Below are positions 1 to 7,119 of a stretch of DNA of 41,049 bases, piece by piece (within the stretch, counting starts at the first letter, position 1; every line of letters begins with the position of its first letter). The notes under the pieces were generated by a model, which saw nothing but the letters and a program-made list of their open reading frames with translations, was not told where the DNA came from and ran no database searches. This DNA is from Acidobacterium sp. (lineage in GTDB: Bacteria; Acidobacteriota; Terriglobia; Terriglobales; Acidobacteriaceae), in contig PMSS01000404.1 in NCBI GenBank assembly GCA_003167515.1, positions 1 to 41,049 on the forward strand, in the 5' to 3' direction. Both the position numbers and the translations under genes were made by a program.

Positions 1-473
1 GCACTCGCGGCGTGGGCTGGGACTATGTGCATGTGGCCATCGACGACCACTCCCGCATCGCCTTCTCCCGGATTTATCCCAACGAGAAAGGCCCCTCGGT
101 ATCGGCCTTTTTGCGCGTGGCGGTGGCCGACTATGCCCGCCCCGGCATCCGCATTCGCAGAATCCTGACCGACAACGGGCCGGCTTATCGCTCGCTGGCC
201 TTCGCCCGGGCCTGTACCGAGCTGGGGCTGAAGCATCGCTTCACCCGGCCCTACACGCCGCGCGCCAACGGCAAGGCCGAACGCTTCATCCAGACCGCCC
301 TGCGCGAGTGGGCGTATGCTCGCGCCTACCACTGCTCCGACCACCGCAACCGGGATCTGCTCCCCTGGCGGCATCAATACAACTGGCACAGGCCTCACGC
401 CGGTATCGGCCTGGCCGCTCCCATCAGCCGCTCCGGCCTTGATCGGAACAACCTGTTGAGCCTCCACAATTAG
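1..473 (+). CDS. IS481-family transposase, 3' part (cut by window edge)
   Basis: Catalytic core of a DDE (rve-type) transposase that moves an insertion sequence. The track starts it at an internal GTG (12), but the frame is open to the window edge and the residues before it (TRG) fit the family, so the gene begins outside. The DDE residues are visible in order: VAIDDHSR, then LTDNGPAYRS, then NGKAERFIQT, followed by the usual RPH...GL tail and a TAG stop at 471-473. This layout matches the IS481/IS3-like group. The other IS end cannot be seen, and the exact 3' inverted repeat was not identified. What is visible is intact, so the element may be functional. Confidence 0.88.
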   Translation, partial: TRGVGWDYVHVAIDDHSRIAFSRIYPNEKGPSVSAFLRVAVADYARPGIRIRRILTDNGPAYRSLAFARACTELGLKHRFTRPYTPRANGKAERFIQTALREWAYARAYHCSDHRNRDLLPWRHQYNWHRPHAGIGLAAPISRSGLDRNNLLSLHN

Positions 474-474
474 G

Positions 475-523
475 GAACACGAAACACGGAACAGGCAATA
501 GGGAATAGGCAACAGGGAAAGCG
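475..523. repeat. Heptanucleotide tandem repeat array
   Basis: Directly after the transposase stop the sequence falls into seven consecutive 7-mers: gaacacg, aaacacg, gaacagg, caatagg, gaatagg, caacagg and gaaagcg. The loose consensus is (g/c)aa(c/t)a(c/g)g. It ends beside the restored stop of the neighbouring EthD-like gene (526). It could be a short-sequence repeat typical of intergenic DNA, or part of the IS end. Confidence 0.6.
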
Positions 524-525
524 AG

Positions 526-829
526 TCAGACTTCGTGGTTGTCGAAGAGGAGGATGTCGAGGGAGGCGGAGGGACATCGCGTGTGCGCCGGCTGCCTGGC
601 CTTCGGGGCTGGCGAGGGCCGATTGCATCGCCTGCATCGAGTCGAAGTGCAGCGTTGCGACGAGATGATAAGAGGAGGGGCCGAACGGCGTCATGACTGG
701 GCCACGGCTGATTTCATATTTGCGCAGGCCGGGGACTTTCTTCGCGAGCGAGATGTGGGTTGCGGCGTATTCCTTGTTGAAGGCGGCGGTGTCGTTCGGC
801 GTCTTGTAGAGCACGATCGTTTGGGCCAT
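526..829 (-). pseudogene. EthD-family protein, frameshifted near its C terminus
   Basis: The product starts MAQTIVLYKTP and reads as a small EthD-type ferredoxin-like alpha/beta-barrel protein (about 100 residues) through ALASPEGQAAGA. These proteins are dimeric and of uncertain enzymatic role; the namesake sits in an ethyl-tert-butyl-ether degradation locus. After AAGA the track ORF turns into arginine/proline-rich nonsense (to 470). In the neighbouring frame, however, the DNA reads SLDILLFDNHEV and stops at 528-526, which is how family members normally end. The span of 304 nt is one base out of frame. The gene therefore carries a one-base insertion (or two-base deletion) near codon 78, or the assembly has an error there. 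It is convergent with the transposase. Confidence 0.72.
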
Positions 830-909
830 TCTGCCACTCCTGTCTGAAGTTCTGCGCCATCATATGCGATTTTCCTCAGGTGCTGGAAGGTCGCTCGGTA
901 TCAGGCGCT

Positions 910-2067
910 TTAGTTAGGGAAGTAGACGGTGATAGTGCCGTCATCGGCGTTGGCGGTGATGATTGCGCTGCGGGGATCGCCGGTGAGGCGGGCGATGGCG
1001 ACGGAGCCCCATCCGCCGGAGATGGGTATGGAGGATGTGGTGAAGCGTCCGTCGGGGCCGCGCTCGTAGAGCATGAGGGTTTTGCTTTCGGCGCAGGCGA
1101 CAGCGATGGCGTGGCGGCCGTTGCCGCGGAGGTCGCCGGCGGCGACGCCGTTAGGACCGCGACAATCGCCGAGGGGAAGCGGGGAACGGGGCGCGGGGTG
1201 GAAGGCGCCGCGGCCATCGCCGCTCAGGATGGTGACGGTGTTCTCCGCGGGGCTGGCAATGTCGCGCTGGTAGGGAATCACGATCAAGTCAGGGGTGCCG
1301 TCGCCGTTGAGGTCGTCGATTGCGACCTGCCACGGTTTTGCGCCTGCGTGGAAGGGCGAGCCCGGGGCGTTGTGGAATCCACCTTTGCCGTCGCCGAGAA
1401 GGATAGAGACAGTGTTGTCGTCGAGGTTGGTGGTGACGATGTCGGGATGGCCGTCGTGGTTGAAGTCGGCGGTGCGGAGGCGCTCGTAGGGGCGGCGGCC
1501 GGTGGGGAAAAAGGCGCCGGGGGTGATGAGGCGGCCCGTGCCGTCGCTGAGGATGAGCTCAATTTGGTCGTGGCCCCAGCTGTCGGTGGCGACGTCGGGC
1601 TTGCCATCGGAGTTGAAGTCGGCGGCGACCACGGCGTGCGGATGCGGATACGAGTGCACATCGACGGGTGAGCCGGGGGCGAGGCGGAAGCTGCCTCGAC
1701 CGTCGCCGAGGAAGACGCGCAGATACGGCGACTGGTGGTTGGCGATGACGAGGTCGGGGTTGCCGTCGTTGTTCATGTCGGCGACGGCGATGTCGTTGGG
1801 GAGATGGCCGGCGGGGAAGGGGGAGCCGGGCGCGGGATGAAATGCGCCGCGGCCGTCTCCCAGGAGCACGGTGATAGTGCCGTCGTCCGCATGGTCGGAG
1901 CCGGCATTGGCGACGATGAGGTCGGGGTTATGGTCGTGGTTAACGTCGGCTACAGCGATCCAGCGAGGGCTGTGACCGGTGGGGATGGTGAGCTGGCGGA
2001 AGCGGGGAGTTTGCGCGTTGAGAGCGGCACAGAGGGAAGCGAAGGCGATGAGAAGGGCAGGACGCAT
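910..2067 (-). CDS. Secreted FG-GAP/VCBS repeat beta-propeller protein
   Basis: 385-residue exported protein of unknown ligand. The track start (2124) adds 19 residues. The Met at 2067 gives a proper signal peptide (MRPALLIAFASLCAALNAQT), so I use it. The mature part is built of seven FG-GAP-like repeats. Five carry a clear calcium-binding loop of the DxNxDGxxD type (DVNHDHNPD, DMNNDGNPD, DFNSDGKPD, DFNHDGHPD, DLNGDGTPD). The last two are degenerate. Each repeat is followed by a LLGDGRGAF-like strand. Seven repeats fit a seven-bladed integrin-alpha-type propeller, whose usual role is binding extracellular proteins or polysaccharides. It stands alone with no operon partner; the specific function is unknown. 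Confidence 0.85.
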   Translation of the reverse strand: MRPALLIAFASLCAALNAQTPRFRQLTIPTGHSPRWIAVADVNHDHNPDLIVANAGSDHADDGTITVLLGDGRGAFHPAPGSPFPAGHLPNDIAVADMNNDGNPDLVIANHQSPYLRVFLGDGRGSFRLAPGSPVDVHSYPHPHAVVAADFNSDGKPDVATDSWGHDQIELILSDGTGRLITPGAFFPTGRRPYERLRTADFNHDGHPDIVTTNLDDNTVSILLGDGKGGFHNAPGSPFHAGAKPWQVAIDDLNGDGTPDLIVIPYQRDIASPAENTVTILSGDGRGAFHPAPRSPLPLGDCRGPNGVAAGDLRGNGRHAIAVACAESKTLMLYERGPDGRFTTSSIPISGGWGSVAIARLTGDPRSAIITANADDGTITVYFPN

Positions 2068-2197
2068 GCAATGGTCCGTTGGAGACGCACATGGAGGGTA
2101 GCGGATTGCGGGTAGCTGTGCCAATGGTAGGAAGGAGGCTTTTACAATCCGGAGCTTGCCGGGATCGATGACAATGGGGCGGTTGAGGAGGTGTGTG

Positions 2198-2587
2198 ATG
2201 GGGGACGGTTCGGCGAATGGTTCAGTCGGGGAAACTGCAAAAAGAATTCACTGGATTCGGATACTGATTGGTGGATTCTTGGCGGAAGCGTTGCTGATTC
2301 TGATCGTGATTCCGATCAACATGAAGTTCGGCCAGCATCCGTTGCTATATGTAGCGCCCGTGGGATCGCTGGTGACGTGTTTTCTGTTCGGATGGTGGGT
2401 TGGCGGCCGGGTCGAGTCACGGTTTGTCCTGCACGGCGTCCTGGTGGGATTGGTTGCGATGCTGATCTATATCGCGCTGACACGGGCGCAGCCGGAGCAG
2501 TTGGCGTATGTGCTGGCGCACGTACTGAAGTTATTGGGCGGAGCAGCGGGTGGGCTGGTGGCGGGACGGCGGAAATCTGCCGCGTAA
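2198..2587 (+). CDS. Small four-helix membrane protein, unknown function
   Basis: 129-residue hydrophobic protein I do not recognise. The track starts at 2156, but the ATG at 2198 is preceded by GAGGAGG at a 6-nt distance, so it is the likely start. Four membrane segments are apparent at about residues 18-38 (starting IRILIGGF), 47-68, 73-92 and 102-123, with short loops and an Arg/Lys-rich C terminus (AGRRKSAA). The short glycine-rich last helix is typical of small inner-membrane proteins without enzymatic motifs. It converges on the alpha/beta hydrolase gene and is separated from it by a strong stem-loop. Confidence 0.7.
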   Translation: MGDGSANGSVGETAKRIHWIRILIGGFLAEALLILIVIPINMKFGQHPLLYVAPVGSLVTCFLFGWWVGGRVESRFVLHGVLVGLVAMLIYIALTRAQPEQLAYVLAHVLKLLGGAAGGLVAGRRKSAA

Positions 2588-2639
2588 CGCGACTAGTTGC
2601 TTGTCGCAGAGACTTCGTTACCGATCGGAATTTCGCAAA

Positions 2640-2665
2640 CCCACGTCTCAACAGCGAGACGTGGG
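2640..2665. terminator. Perfect 10-bp stem-loop, probable terminator or dispersed intergenic repeat
   Basis: CCCACGTCTC is followed by a 6-nt loop (AACAGC) and the exact complement GAGACGTGGG. It lies between two convergent genes (membrane protein ending 2587, hydrolase ending 2740). On the minus strand the stem is followed by TTTGCGAAATT and on the plus strand by GCAGCCATTTTCG, so neither side has a long U-tract. It may act as a weak bidirectional terminator, or belong to a dispersed family of GTGGG-type hairpins; the latter needs a genome search. Confidence 0.55.
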
Positions 2666-2739
2666 GCAGCCATTTTCGTGGCGGTGCTAACGAAATCCCT
2701 GGGACAGGCCGCCAGCGTAATCGGACTAGCGTAAGGCAA

Positions 2740-3633
2740 CTATCTGAGGACTTCGTCGAGGAAGCGGCTTAGCGTGTCGGCGAAGGTCGATTCGGGTGAA
2801 GCGCGGAGGCCGTAATACTGCTTCGGGTAGGGAGCGGCTTCGAAGAGGGCGCGGGTGCGGGACGTATCGCCATGGATGTCGAGGAAGAGGAGCGGGGTGT
2901 GGGAGTGGGCGAGGTCGGGGATGGGGTCGAGTTTGTCGTTTTGGAACAGCCACAGTGGCAAAATGCGGGCTCGGGCGTCAGCGGCGAAGATCTGACGGGC
3001 GGACGGGTTGGGGTCTTCGAGGATGGCTGCGGCGGGGGCGAATTGGGCGGCGAAATGGGCAGCAAAATTGGCTCCTGCACAGTCGCCGAAGACGATGAGA
3101 TCGCGTGTGGGGATGTGGCGGGTGTCGGTGAGGTACGTCCAGGCGGCGATGGAGTCTTCAGTCGCGAGGCGTTCGGTAGGATGGGCGCCGGCGGAGTGGC
3201 CGAATCCGCGGTAGTCGAAGGCGAAAACGTTGATGCCGAGCCCGTGGAGGGTCAGGAGCGCGGGGACACAGTCGGAGAGGGAGCCGCGGGCGCCGTGGAG
3301 ATAGAGGACCGTGGCTGTTACGTATTTCGATCCTGGTTTCGCGGGGACCCACCAGCCGTTGAGTTGGGGTAACCCCGCGTCTGTAACGTCAAAACGGACT
3401 TCTTCATAGGCCATGCCAGCTGAAGCGGGGGTTGAGGTAATGGCGCGGGAGGGGTGGAAGAGCATCTGCCATTGGCCCTGATAGAACAGCAGGCAGAGGG
3501 CGGCGTATCCGCAGAGTGCGGCGGCGAGGAGGGTGAGGGCGAGGGCGGTGAGGAGCCAGCGTGGGCTGATGGTGGGCGGTGGCTCTGCAGAGCTGCCGGT
3601 TTTCTCTGTGGCTTCGGGAGCGCGCTTCGGCAT
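2740..3633 (-). CDS. Membrane-anchored alpha/beta hydrolase-fold protein with Cys at the nucleophile elbow
   Basis: 297 residues from the Met at 3633. The track's upstream extension to 3834 is out of frame with the real upstream gene and was dropped. An N-terminal membrane segment (about 25-50, beginning LLTALALTLLAAALCGY) anchors the hydrolase domain, which resembles the BEM46/ABHD13 group. The oxyanion region VLYLHGARG and the FAFDYRGFGHSAG strand-loop are clear. The nucleophile elbow reads FGDCAGAN, so residue 185 is Cys instead of Ser. An acid candidate is in NDKLDPIPD, but the expected C-terminal catalytic His is not obvious. It may use Cys, as dienelactone hydrolase does, or be inactive. 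The start lies 4 nt after the zinc-ribbon gene's stop, so the two are probably translationally coupled. Confidence 0.8.
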   Translation of the reverse strand: MPKRAPEATEKTGSSAEPPPTISPRWLLTALALTLLAAALCGYAALCLLFYQGQWQMLFHPSRAITSTPASAGMAYEEVRFDVTDAGLPQLNGWWVPAKPGSKYVTATVLYLHGARGSLSDCVPALLTLHGLGINVFAFDYRGFGHSAGAHPTERLATEDSIAAWTYLTDTRHIPTRDLIVFGDCAGANFAAHFAAQFAPAAAILEDPNPSARQIFAADARARILPLWLFQNDKLDPIPDLAHSHTPLLFLDIHGDTSRTRALFEAAPYPKQYYGLRASPESTFADTLSRFLDEVLR

Positions 3634-3637
3634 TGCG

Positions 3638-3814
3638 TCAACCGAATGCGAGCTCGTCGGGGGATTCGAGGGGGGTTCCGCAAAGGCGGCAGATAACGGA
3701 CGAGCAGTCTCCGCAGACGAGAGGGTCGTCGACCGAGCGGGCGCACACGGGGCACCAGAGTTTGATGGTTTGCGGGGCCGGGGGATCCTGGGGCTCCGAT
3801 GAGGGATGAGCCAT
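3638..3814 (-). CDS. 58-residue zinc-ribbon protein (missing from ORF track)
   Basis: Translating the minus strand from the ATG at 3814 gives MAHPSSEPQDPPAPQTIK followed by LWCPVCARSVDD, LVCGDCSSVICRLCGTPLE and a TGA at 3638. Three CxxC pairs in 25 residues (CPVC, CGDC, CRLC) are typical of a zinc ribbon or double zinc knuckle that binds one or two Zn ions. The track misses it because it is under 60 codons and covers the area with an out-of-frame extension of the hydrolase. Only 4 nt separate its stop from the hydrolase ATG, so the two form a mini-operon. The function is unknown; protein-protein or nucleic-acid contacts are possible. Confidence 0.8.
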   Translation of the reverse strand: MAHPSSEPQDPPAPQTIKLWCPVCARSVDDPLVCGDCSSVICRLCGTPLESPDELAFG

Positions 3815-3848
3815 TCTGAGTCTGAGGTTAGCACTGACAGGCGAGCGA

Positions 3849-3932
3849 GCGTTTAGCGGAAGGCGTTTAGCAAGAAGCGCTTAGCGAAAGGCGTTTAGCG
3901 AAGGGCGTTTAGCAAAAGATTTTCAGCGAAAA
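3849..3932. repeat. 14-bp tandem repeat, five copies plus one degenerate
   Basis: GCGTTTAGC (one copy GCGCTTAGC) recurs at 3849, 3863, 3877, 3891 and 3905, an exact 14-bp period with consensus GCGTTTAGCGAAAG. A sixth, diverged unit (ATTTTCAGCGAAAA) follows. The array sits between the divergently transcribed zinc-ribbon/hydrolase pair and the pseudokinase gene. Such iterated sites can be regulator-binding arrays or simple minisatellites; nothing here decides. Confidence 0.85.
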
Positions 3933-4232
3933 GCTCTTACGAAAATCGAACGACCAAATGGATAAGTCACGCCCAAGCTGATCGGGAGCCTCATTAACCG
4001 ACTCGCCATGCTTTTTGCACAGGGGAGCGAGGGCCTGGAGGGGGAGCCGGGCACGCGGTTGAGCAATTGAGGGGGCAGGAATTAACAGCGAAGGCACGTG
4101 CCAATCTTTGTTCGGGGCTGTAAGAAAGGAGGTCAATTTGGACGCAGGAGGTTGTTTACTATGCATTAAAGGGCGAGAGTGGGCTTGATTGGAAGCTCTT
4201 TGATCGCCCGAAAGCGGGAGGAAGAGAAAGTT
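3933..4232. other. Intergenic region upstream of the pseudokinase gene
   Basis: No convincing gene is present: the minus ORF 3909-4661 is a His/Arg/Gln-rich shadow of the gene on the other strand. The region holds a perfect palindrome GGCACGTGCC (4093-4102), a purine-rich AAGGAGG (4126-4132) with no suitable start after it, and an AT-richer stretch (4151-4170) that could contain a promoter. I could not match a -35/-10 pair with good spacing. Confidence 0.45.
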
Positions 4233-5726
4233 ATGGCAACAGCAGGCCTGAAGCGGATGATGCTGTGGGGTGACCTCGAGGGTCGCGATCTGGAAGGGCA
4301 CTGGCTGCTCGGGCGTCTGGCGCGGCCGCTGGGACGGACGGCATGGTTCGAGGCGATGGGAGCGGACGGAATGCCGCTGATGCTGAGCATCACGGAGGCT
4401 CTCAACGATGAGGACGAGCTGCTGGCGCGGCTGGCAGCAGCGGCGGAGATCCAGCACCCGAATGTGGTGGCGATCCGCGAGGCAGGGATCTCGCGTCTGG
4501 ACGACATGCCGGTGGTGGTCGCGGCGATGGAAATGACGGAGGAGAATCTGGCCGATGTGCTGCGCGAGCGGACACTGAGCGCGGCGGAGGGGCGACAGGT
4601 TCTGGATGCGGTGCTGGCGGCATTGACGGCGATGCATGCGCGAGGGCTGGTACACCGGCACATGGACGCGGCGAGCATCCTCGCGATGGACGAGACGATC
4701 AAGGTGCGGAGCGACTGCGTGCAGATCGGCGGCTCGGGGTTTGGCGTGGCGGCTGCGGACGATGTGCGTTGCGCGGCGCGGATGGTGACCCAGGCGGTGA
4801 CGGGTTTCTTCCCGAAAGGAGAGAACGACCCGGTGTTGCAGCTGCTGCCGGAGCCGATGGCGCGGGCGGTGCGGCGGGCGCTGACGGGGAACGCGGGCGC
4901 AACGGAAGTGGCGGCGCTGGCGGGGACTCGTCTGGAACTGATGCGGGATATTGTGAGGGATCTGACCCGCATCGAGCCGCTTTCAAAGACGCTGCTGAAA
5001 GTGGCCGGAGCTTCGGAGGGGGTGGGGGCGAAGGAGAAGACTGCTGTCGAGGAGCCGGCGGGGCAGCGCGAATCGATTGGGGGGGCCAAGCGAATCGCGA
5101 AGAAGAAAGAGTCCAAAGAGAGTGGCTCGTTGCCGCGGATGCTGCCGATGAGGCGTGCGGATGTTCGCGCGCAGGCGGCGTTGTTTGCGGAGCCGTTCAT
5201 GCTGCCCAACGGGCGGCAGCAGGGAGACGGTGCGTGGGCGATGGAGGGCGAGAACCCCGAAGAGGCGCGGTGGCCGGGCGCGCCCTATGTGATTGCCGCG
5301 GTAATCGCGGTGTTGCTGGTGACGGTGTTCACGTTGTATGGCATGATGCGTCTGGAGTCTTCCGGGAGACGAACGGCCGCGCCTGCGACGGCGCCGGCTG
5401 TCGTCGTGGTGTCGCAGGACACGAAGGGTGCGACCGTGAGAGGCGCGGCGGCGAGTTCGATAGCCAGTGCTGCGGCCAGCGCAAGGGGCGAAGGATGGCG
5501 AGTGATCGCCTACACCTTCGATCTTGAGGAACAGGCGCAGCAACAGGCGAAGGCGCTCGCAGAGCGTTATCCGCAACTGGAGCCTCATGTGTTTGCGCTG
5601 AAGGGAGCCGCGCCCTGGATGGTCACGCTGGGTGGTACGATGGGCAGGGCCGAGGCCCTGCTCCTGCGCGATGAGGCGGTTTCACTGGGATTGCCGGGCG
5701 ACACGTACGCGCAGAATTTCCGCTGA
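4233..5726 (+). CDS. Pseudokinase - transmembrane - SPOR domain protein
   Basis: 497 residues. The ATG at 4233 has GGGAGGAAG upstream and is preferred over the track start at 4179. Residues about 20-270 resemble a Hanks-type Ser/Thr kinase (IQHPNVVAIREAG, LTAMHARGLVHRHMD). The catalytic loop reads HRHMDAASIL where HRDLKPENIL is expected, replacing the catalytic Asp, and no DFG motif is visible, so it should be a pseudokinase. A proline/charged linker leads to one membrane helix (about 351-373, VIAAVIAVLLVTVF). A periplasmic SPOR-like domain follows (about 420-497, GWRVIAYTFDLEEQAQQQA), a fold that binds denuded septal peptidoglycan. The architecture suggests an envelope or division sensor rather than an enzyme. 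It stands alone upstream of the signalling genes. Confidence 0.78.
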   Translation: MATAGLKRMMLWGDLEGRDLEGHWLLGRLARPLGRTAWFEAMGADGMPLMLSITEALNDEDELLARLAAAAEIQHPNVVAIREAGISRLDDMPVVVAAMEMTEENLADVLRERTLSAAEGRQVLDAVLAALTAMHARGLVHRHMDAASILAMDETIKVRSDCVQIGGSGFGVAAADDVRCAARMVTQAVTGFFPKGENDPVLQLLPEPMARAVRRALTGNAGATEVAALAGTRLELMRDIVRDLTRIEPLSKTLLKVAGASEGVGAKEKTAVEEPAGQRESIGGAKRIAKKKESKESGSLPRMLPMRRADVRAQAALFAEPFMLPNGRQQGDGAWAMEGENPEEARWPGAPYVIAAVIAVLLVTVFTLYGMMRLESSGRRTAAPATAPAVVVVSQDTKGATVRGAAASSIASAAASARGEGWRVIAYTFDLEEQAQQQAKALAERYPQLEPHVFALKGAAPWMVTLGGTMGRAEALLLRDEAVSLGLPGDTYAQNFR

Positions 5727-5764
5727 GTCAAGTTGCGCCATCTCCATATACCACATTTTTTCTA

Positions 5765-5782
5765 TTGCGCCCATCGGCGCAA
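5765..5782. terminator. 7-bp inverted repeat after the pseudokinase gene
   Basis: TTGCGCC, CATC loop, GGCGCAA form a perfect hairpin 38 nt after the stop codon. A third copy of TTGCGCC lies at 5733-5739. There is no U-tract after the stem, although a T6 run precedes it, so a terminator role is weak. A regulator half-site cluster ahead of the receiver gene is equally possible. Confidence 0.35.
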
Positions 5783-5899
5783 CCACAGTAGGATTGCCAG
5801 AAATATTCCCCGGCTGGGCAGCTTAAGTCGGCCAGTTTTACGGTGTTATGCTCGGGCGGGCATTGATCTCTGATTCCCCTCGGGGTCAGCGGAGACGGC

Positions 5900-6283
5900 G
5901 TGGACGGCAGGACTTCGGTACTGATCATCGATGACGATCCCACGCATCTGCGGATCTATGGATGGATCATCGACGCAGCGGGGTATGACGCGTTGCCGGC
6001 GCTGGTGACGGCGGACCGGATCGATTTTCCGCAGGGACGGGTCGACGTGGTGGTGATGGATTATCGGTTGACGGGACAAGTGACAGCGGTCGAGGCTGCC
6101 GAGGAGGCGAAGCAGCGGTATCCGGACGCGCCGATCATTGTGCTGTCGGATGTGTACGACCTGCCTGCGGACATCGAGCCTTATACGCGGGTGTTTGTGA
6201 GGAAGGGAGAGCCGGCGAAGCTGGTGGCCACCCTGGCGCAATTCTCGAAAAAGACGGCGATCTTACCGGGCAGCGTCGCGTAG
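5900..6283 (+). CDS. Stand-alone response-regulator receiver domain protein
   Basis: 127-residue single-domain receiver that accepts phosphate from a histidine kinase. The acidic pocket is LIIDDDP (residues 9-15), the phospho-acceptor is D54 in VVMDYRLTG, the switch Ser is in IIVLSD, and the conserved Lys is in VFVRKGE. It has no output domain, so it must act through protein contact, as CheY- or DivK-like regulators do. The start is GTG at 5900. It is a separate transcription unit (173-nt upstream gap) but lies just before the YfiR/histidine kinase pair, a plausible phosphodonor. Confidence 0.85.
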   Translation: MDGRTSVLIIDDDPTHLRIYGWIIDAAGYDALPALVTADRIDFPQGRVDVVVMDYRLTGQVTAVEAAEEAKQRYPDAPIIVLSDVYDLPADIEPYTRVFVRKGEPAKLVATLAQFSKKTAILPGSVA

Positions 6284-6389
6284 CTTTTCTCGGATTGGCT
6301 TTTCGATACAACCCAATAAAAACTTGTATGCATCAGAAAACCGCGCTGCGGCTCATCTCGCCGGTTTTGCCGGAGATCGAGCTTGCTGC

Positions 6390-6415
6390 GACTTTGAATT
6401 CCGACTTTGAATTCC
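6390..6415. repeat. Exact 13-bp tandem duplication
   Basis: GACTTTGAATTCC occurs twice back to back (6390-6402 and 6403-6415) in the leader of the YfiR-family gene, about 114 nt before the chosen start. It may be a recent slippage duplication or a tandem operator. Confidence 0.8.
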
Positions 6416-6528
6416 GTGGGCGATCCTGTGACGTCCGCACTCTGGAGTATGCGAGAACCTGGAAAGAGGGTTCGAAGCGATGCGGCGTGAAGGAAGCGGG
6501 CACGACTGAGATGGCGGTGAGGCGGCAA

Positions 6529-7119
6529 ATGCGGGCGCGATGGGACCGGTGGCGTTCAGTGCCGGCGCTCGTGTCCTTGCTGCTGGCGGGGCTCGTGGCA
6601 GCGCACGCGGCAATGCCGCCGCAGGAAGCCAGGGCGCAGAAGCCATCGCGCGACGATGTGCAGGCGGCGTATCTCTACAACTTCGGAAAATTTGTGCGCT
6701 GGCCGGAGAACGCGGGCCATGGTCCGATCCAGGTTTGCGTCGCAGGGGAAGATTCATTCGGGCAGACGATTGGGCGGCTAACGGCGGGGGAGCAGATCGA
6801 CGGGCGGGCGCTCCAGGTTCGCAGTTTGGACCGGCCGGAAGCAGAGGTGGGATGTGCGATTTTGTTCGTCGGCACGTCGGAGCACGGACGTGAGGACAGC
6901 TTTCTTGCGGCGGCGGCGGGCAAGCCGATTCTGACGGTTGGGGATGGGCCGGATTTCCTGACGCGCGGGGGTATGATCCAGTTCTTTCAGGTTGAGGATC
7001 ACGTCCGCTTTTCGGTGAATCTGGATGCGGCCAACCGGAATGGTGTGGGGCTGAGCTCGGAGCTGCTGAAGGTCGCGGTGAGCGTAAAGGGCAAACCGCA
7101 GGGCGGAGGGGCGCGATGA
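6529..7119 (+). CDS. YfiR-family periplasmic protein (DUF4154)
   Basis: 196 residues from the ATG at 6529, which has GAGG 6 nt upstream. An in-frame ATG at 6511 lacks a well-placed Shine-Dalgarno, and the track start (6295) would give an untypical 90-residue extension. A signal peptide (VPALVSLLLAGLVAAHAA) is followed by the family hallmark AAYLYNFGKFVRWP, then ICVAGEDSFG-like and FLTRGGMIQF segments and a C-terminal RNGVGLSSELLKVA. In Pseudomonas, YfiR is the periplasmic repressor of the diguanylate cyclase YfiN. Here its gene overlaps a histidine kinase gene by 4 bp (ATGA), so it may gate that kinase's periplasmic sensor instead; this is inference. Confidence 0.85.
   Translation: MRARWDRWRSVPALVSLLLAGLVAAHAAMPPQEARAQKPSRDDVQAAYLYNFGKFVRWPENAGHGPIQVCVAGEDSFGQTIGRLTAGEQIDGRALQVRSLDRPEAEVGCAILFVGTSEHGREDSFLAAAAGKPILTVGDGPDFLTRGGMIQFFQVEDHVRFSVNLDAANRNGVGLSSELLKVAVSVKGKPQGGGAR

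Noticed and set aside
880-1671. 263-residue plus ORF rich in Gly/Val/Ala
   Set aside because: Antisense shadow of the FG-GAP repeat gene; its apparent repeats mirror the propeller repeats.
3909-4661. 250-residue minus ORF across the pseudokinase start
   Set aside because: His/Arg/Gln-rich shadow; the plus-strand gene has conserved kinase-like motifs and a ribosome site.
5765-5782. Firm rho-independent terminator call for the TTGCGCC hairpin
   Set aside because: No U-tract on the downstream side in either direction; kept only as a low-confidence stem-loop.
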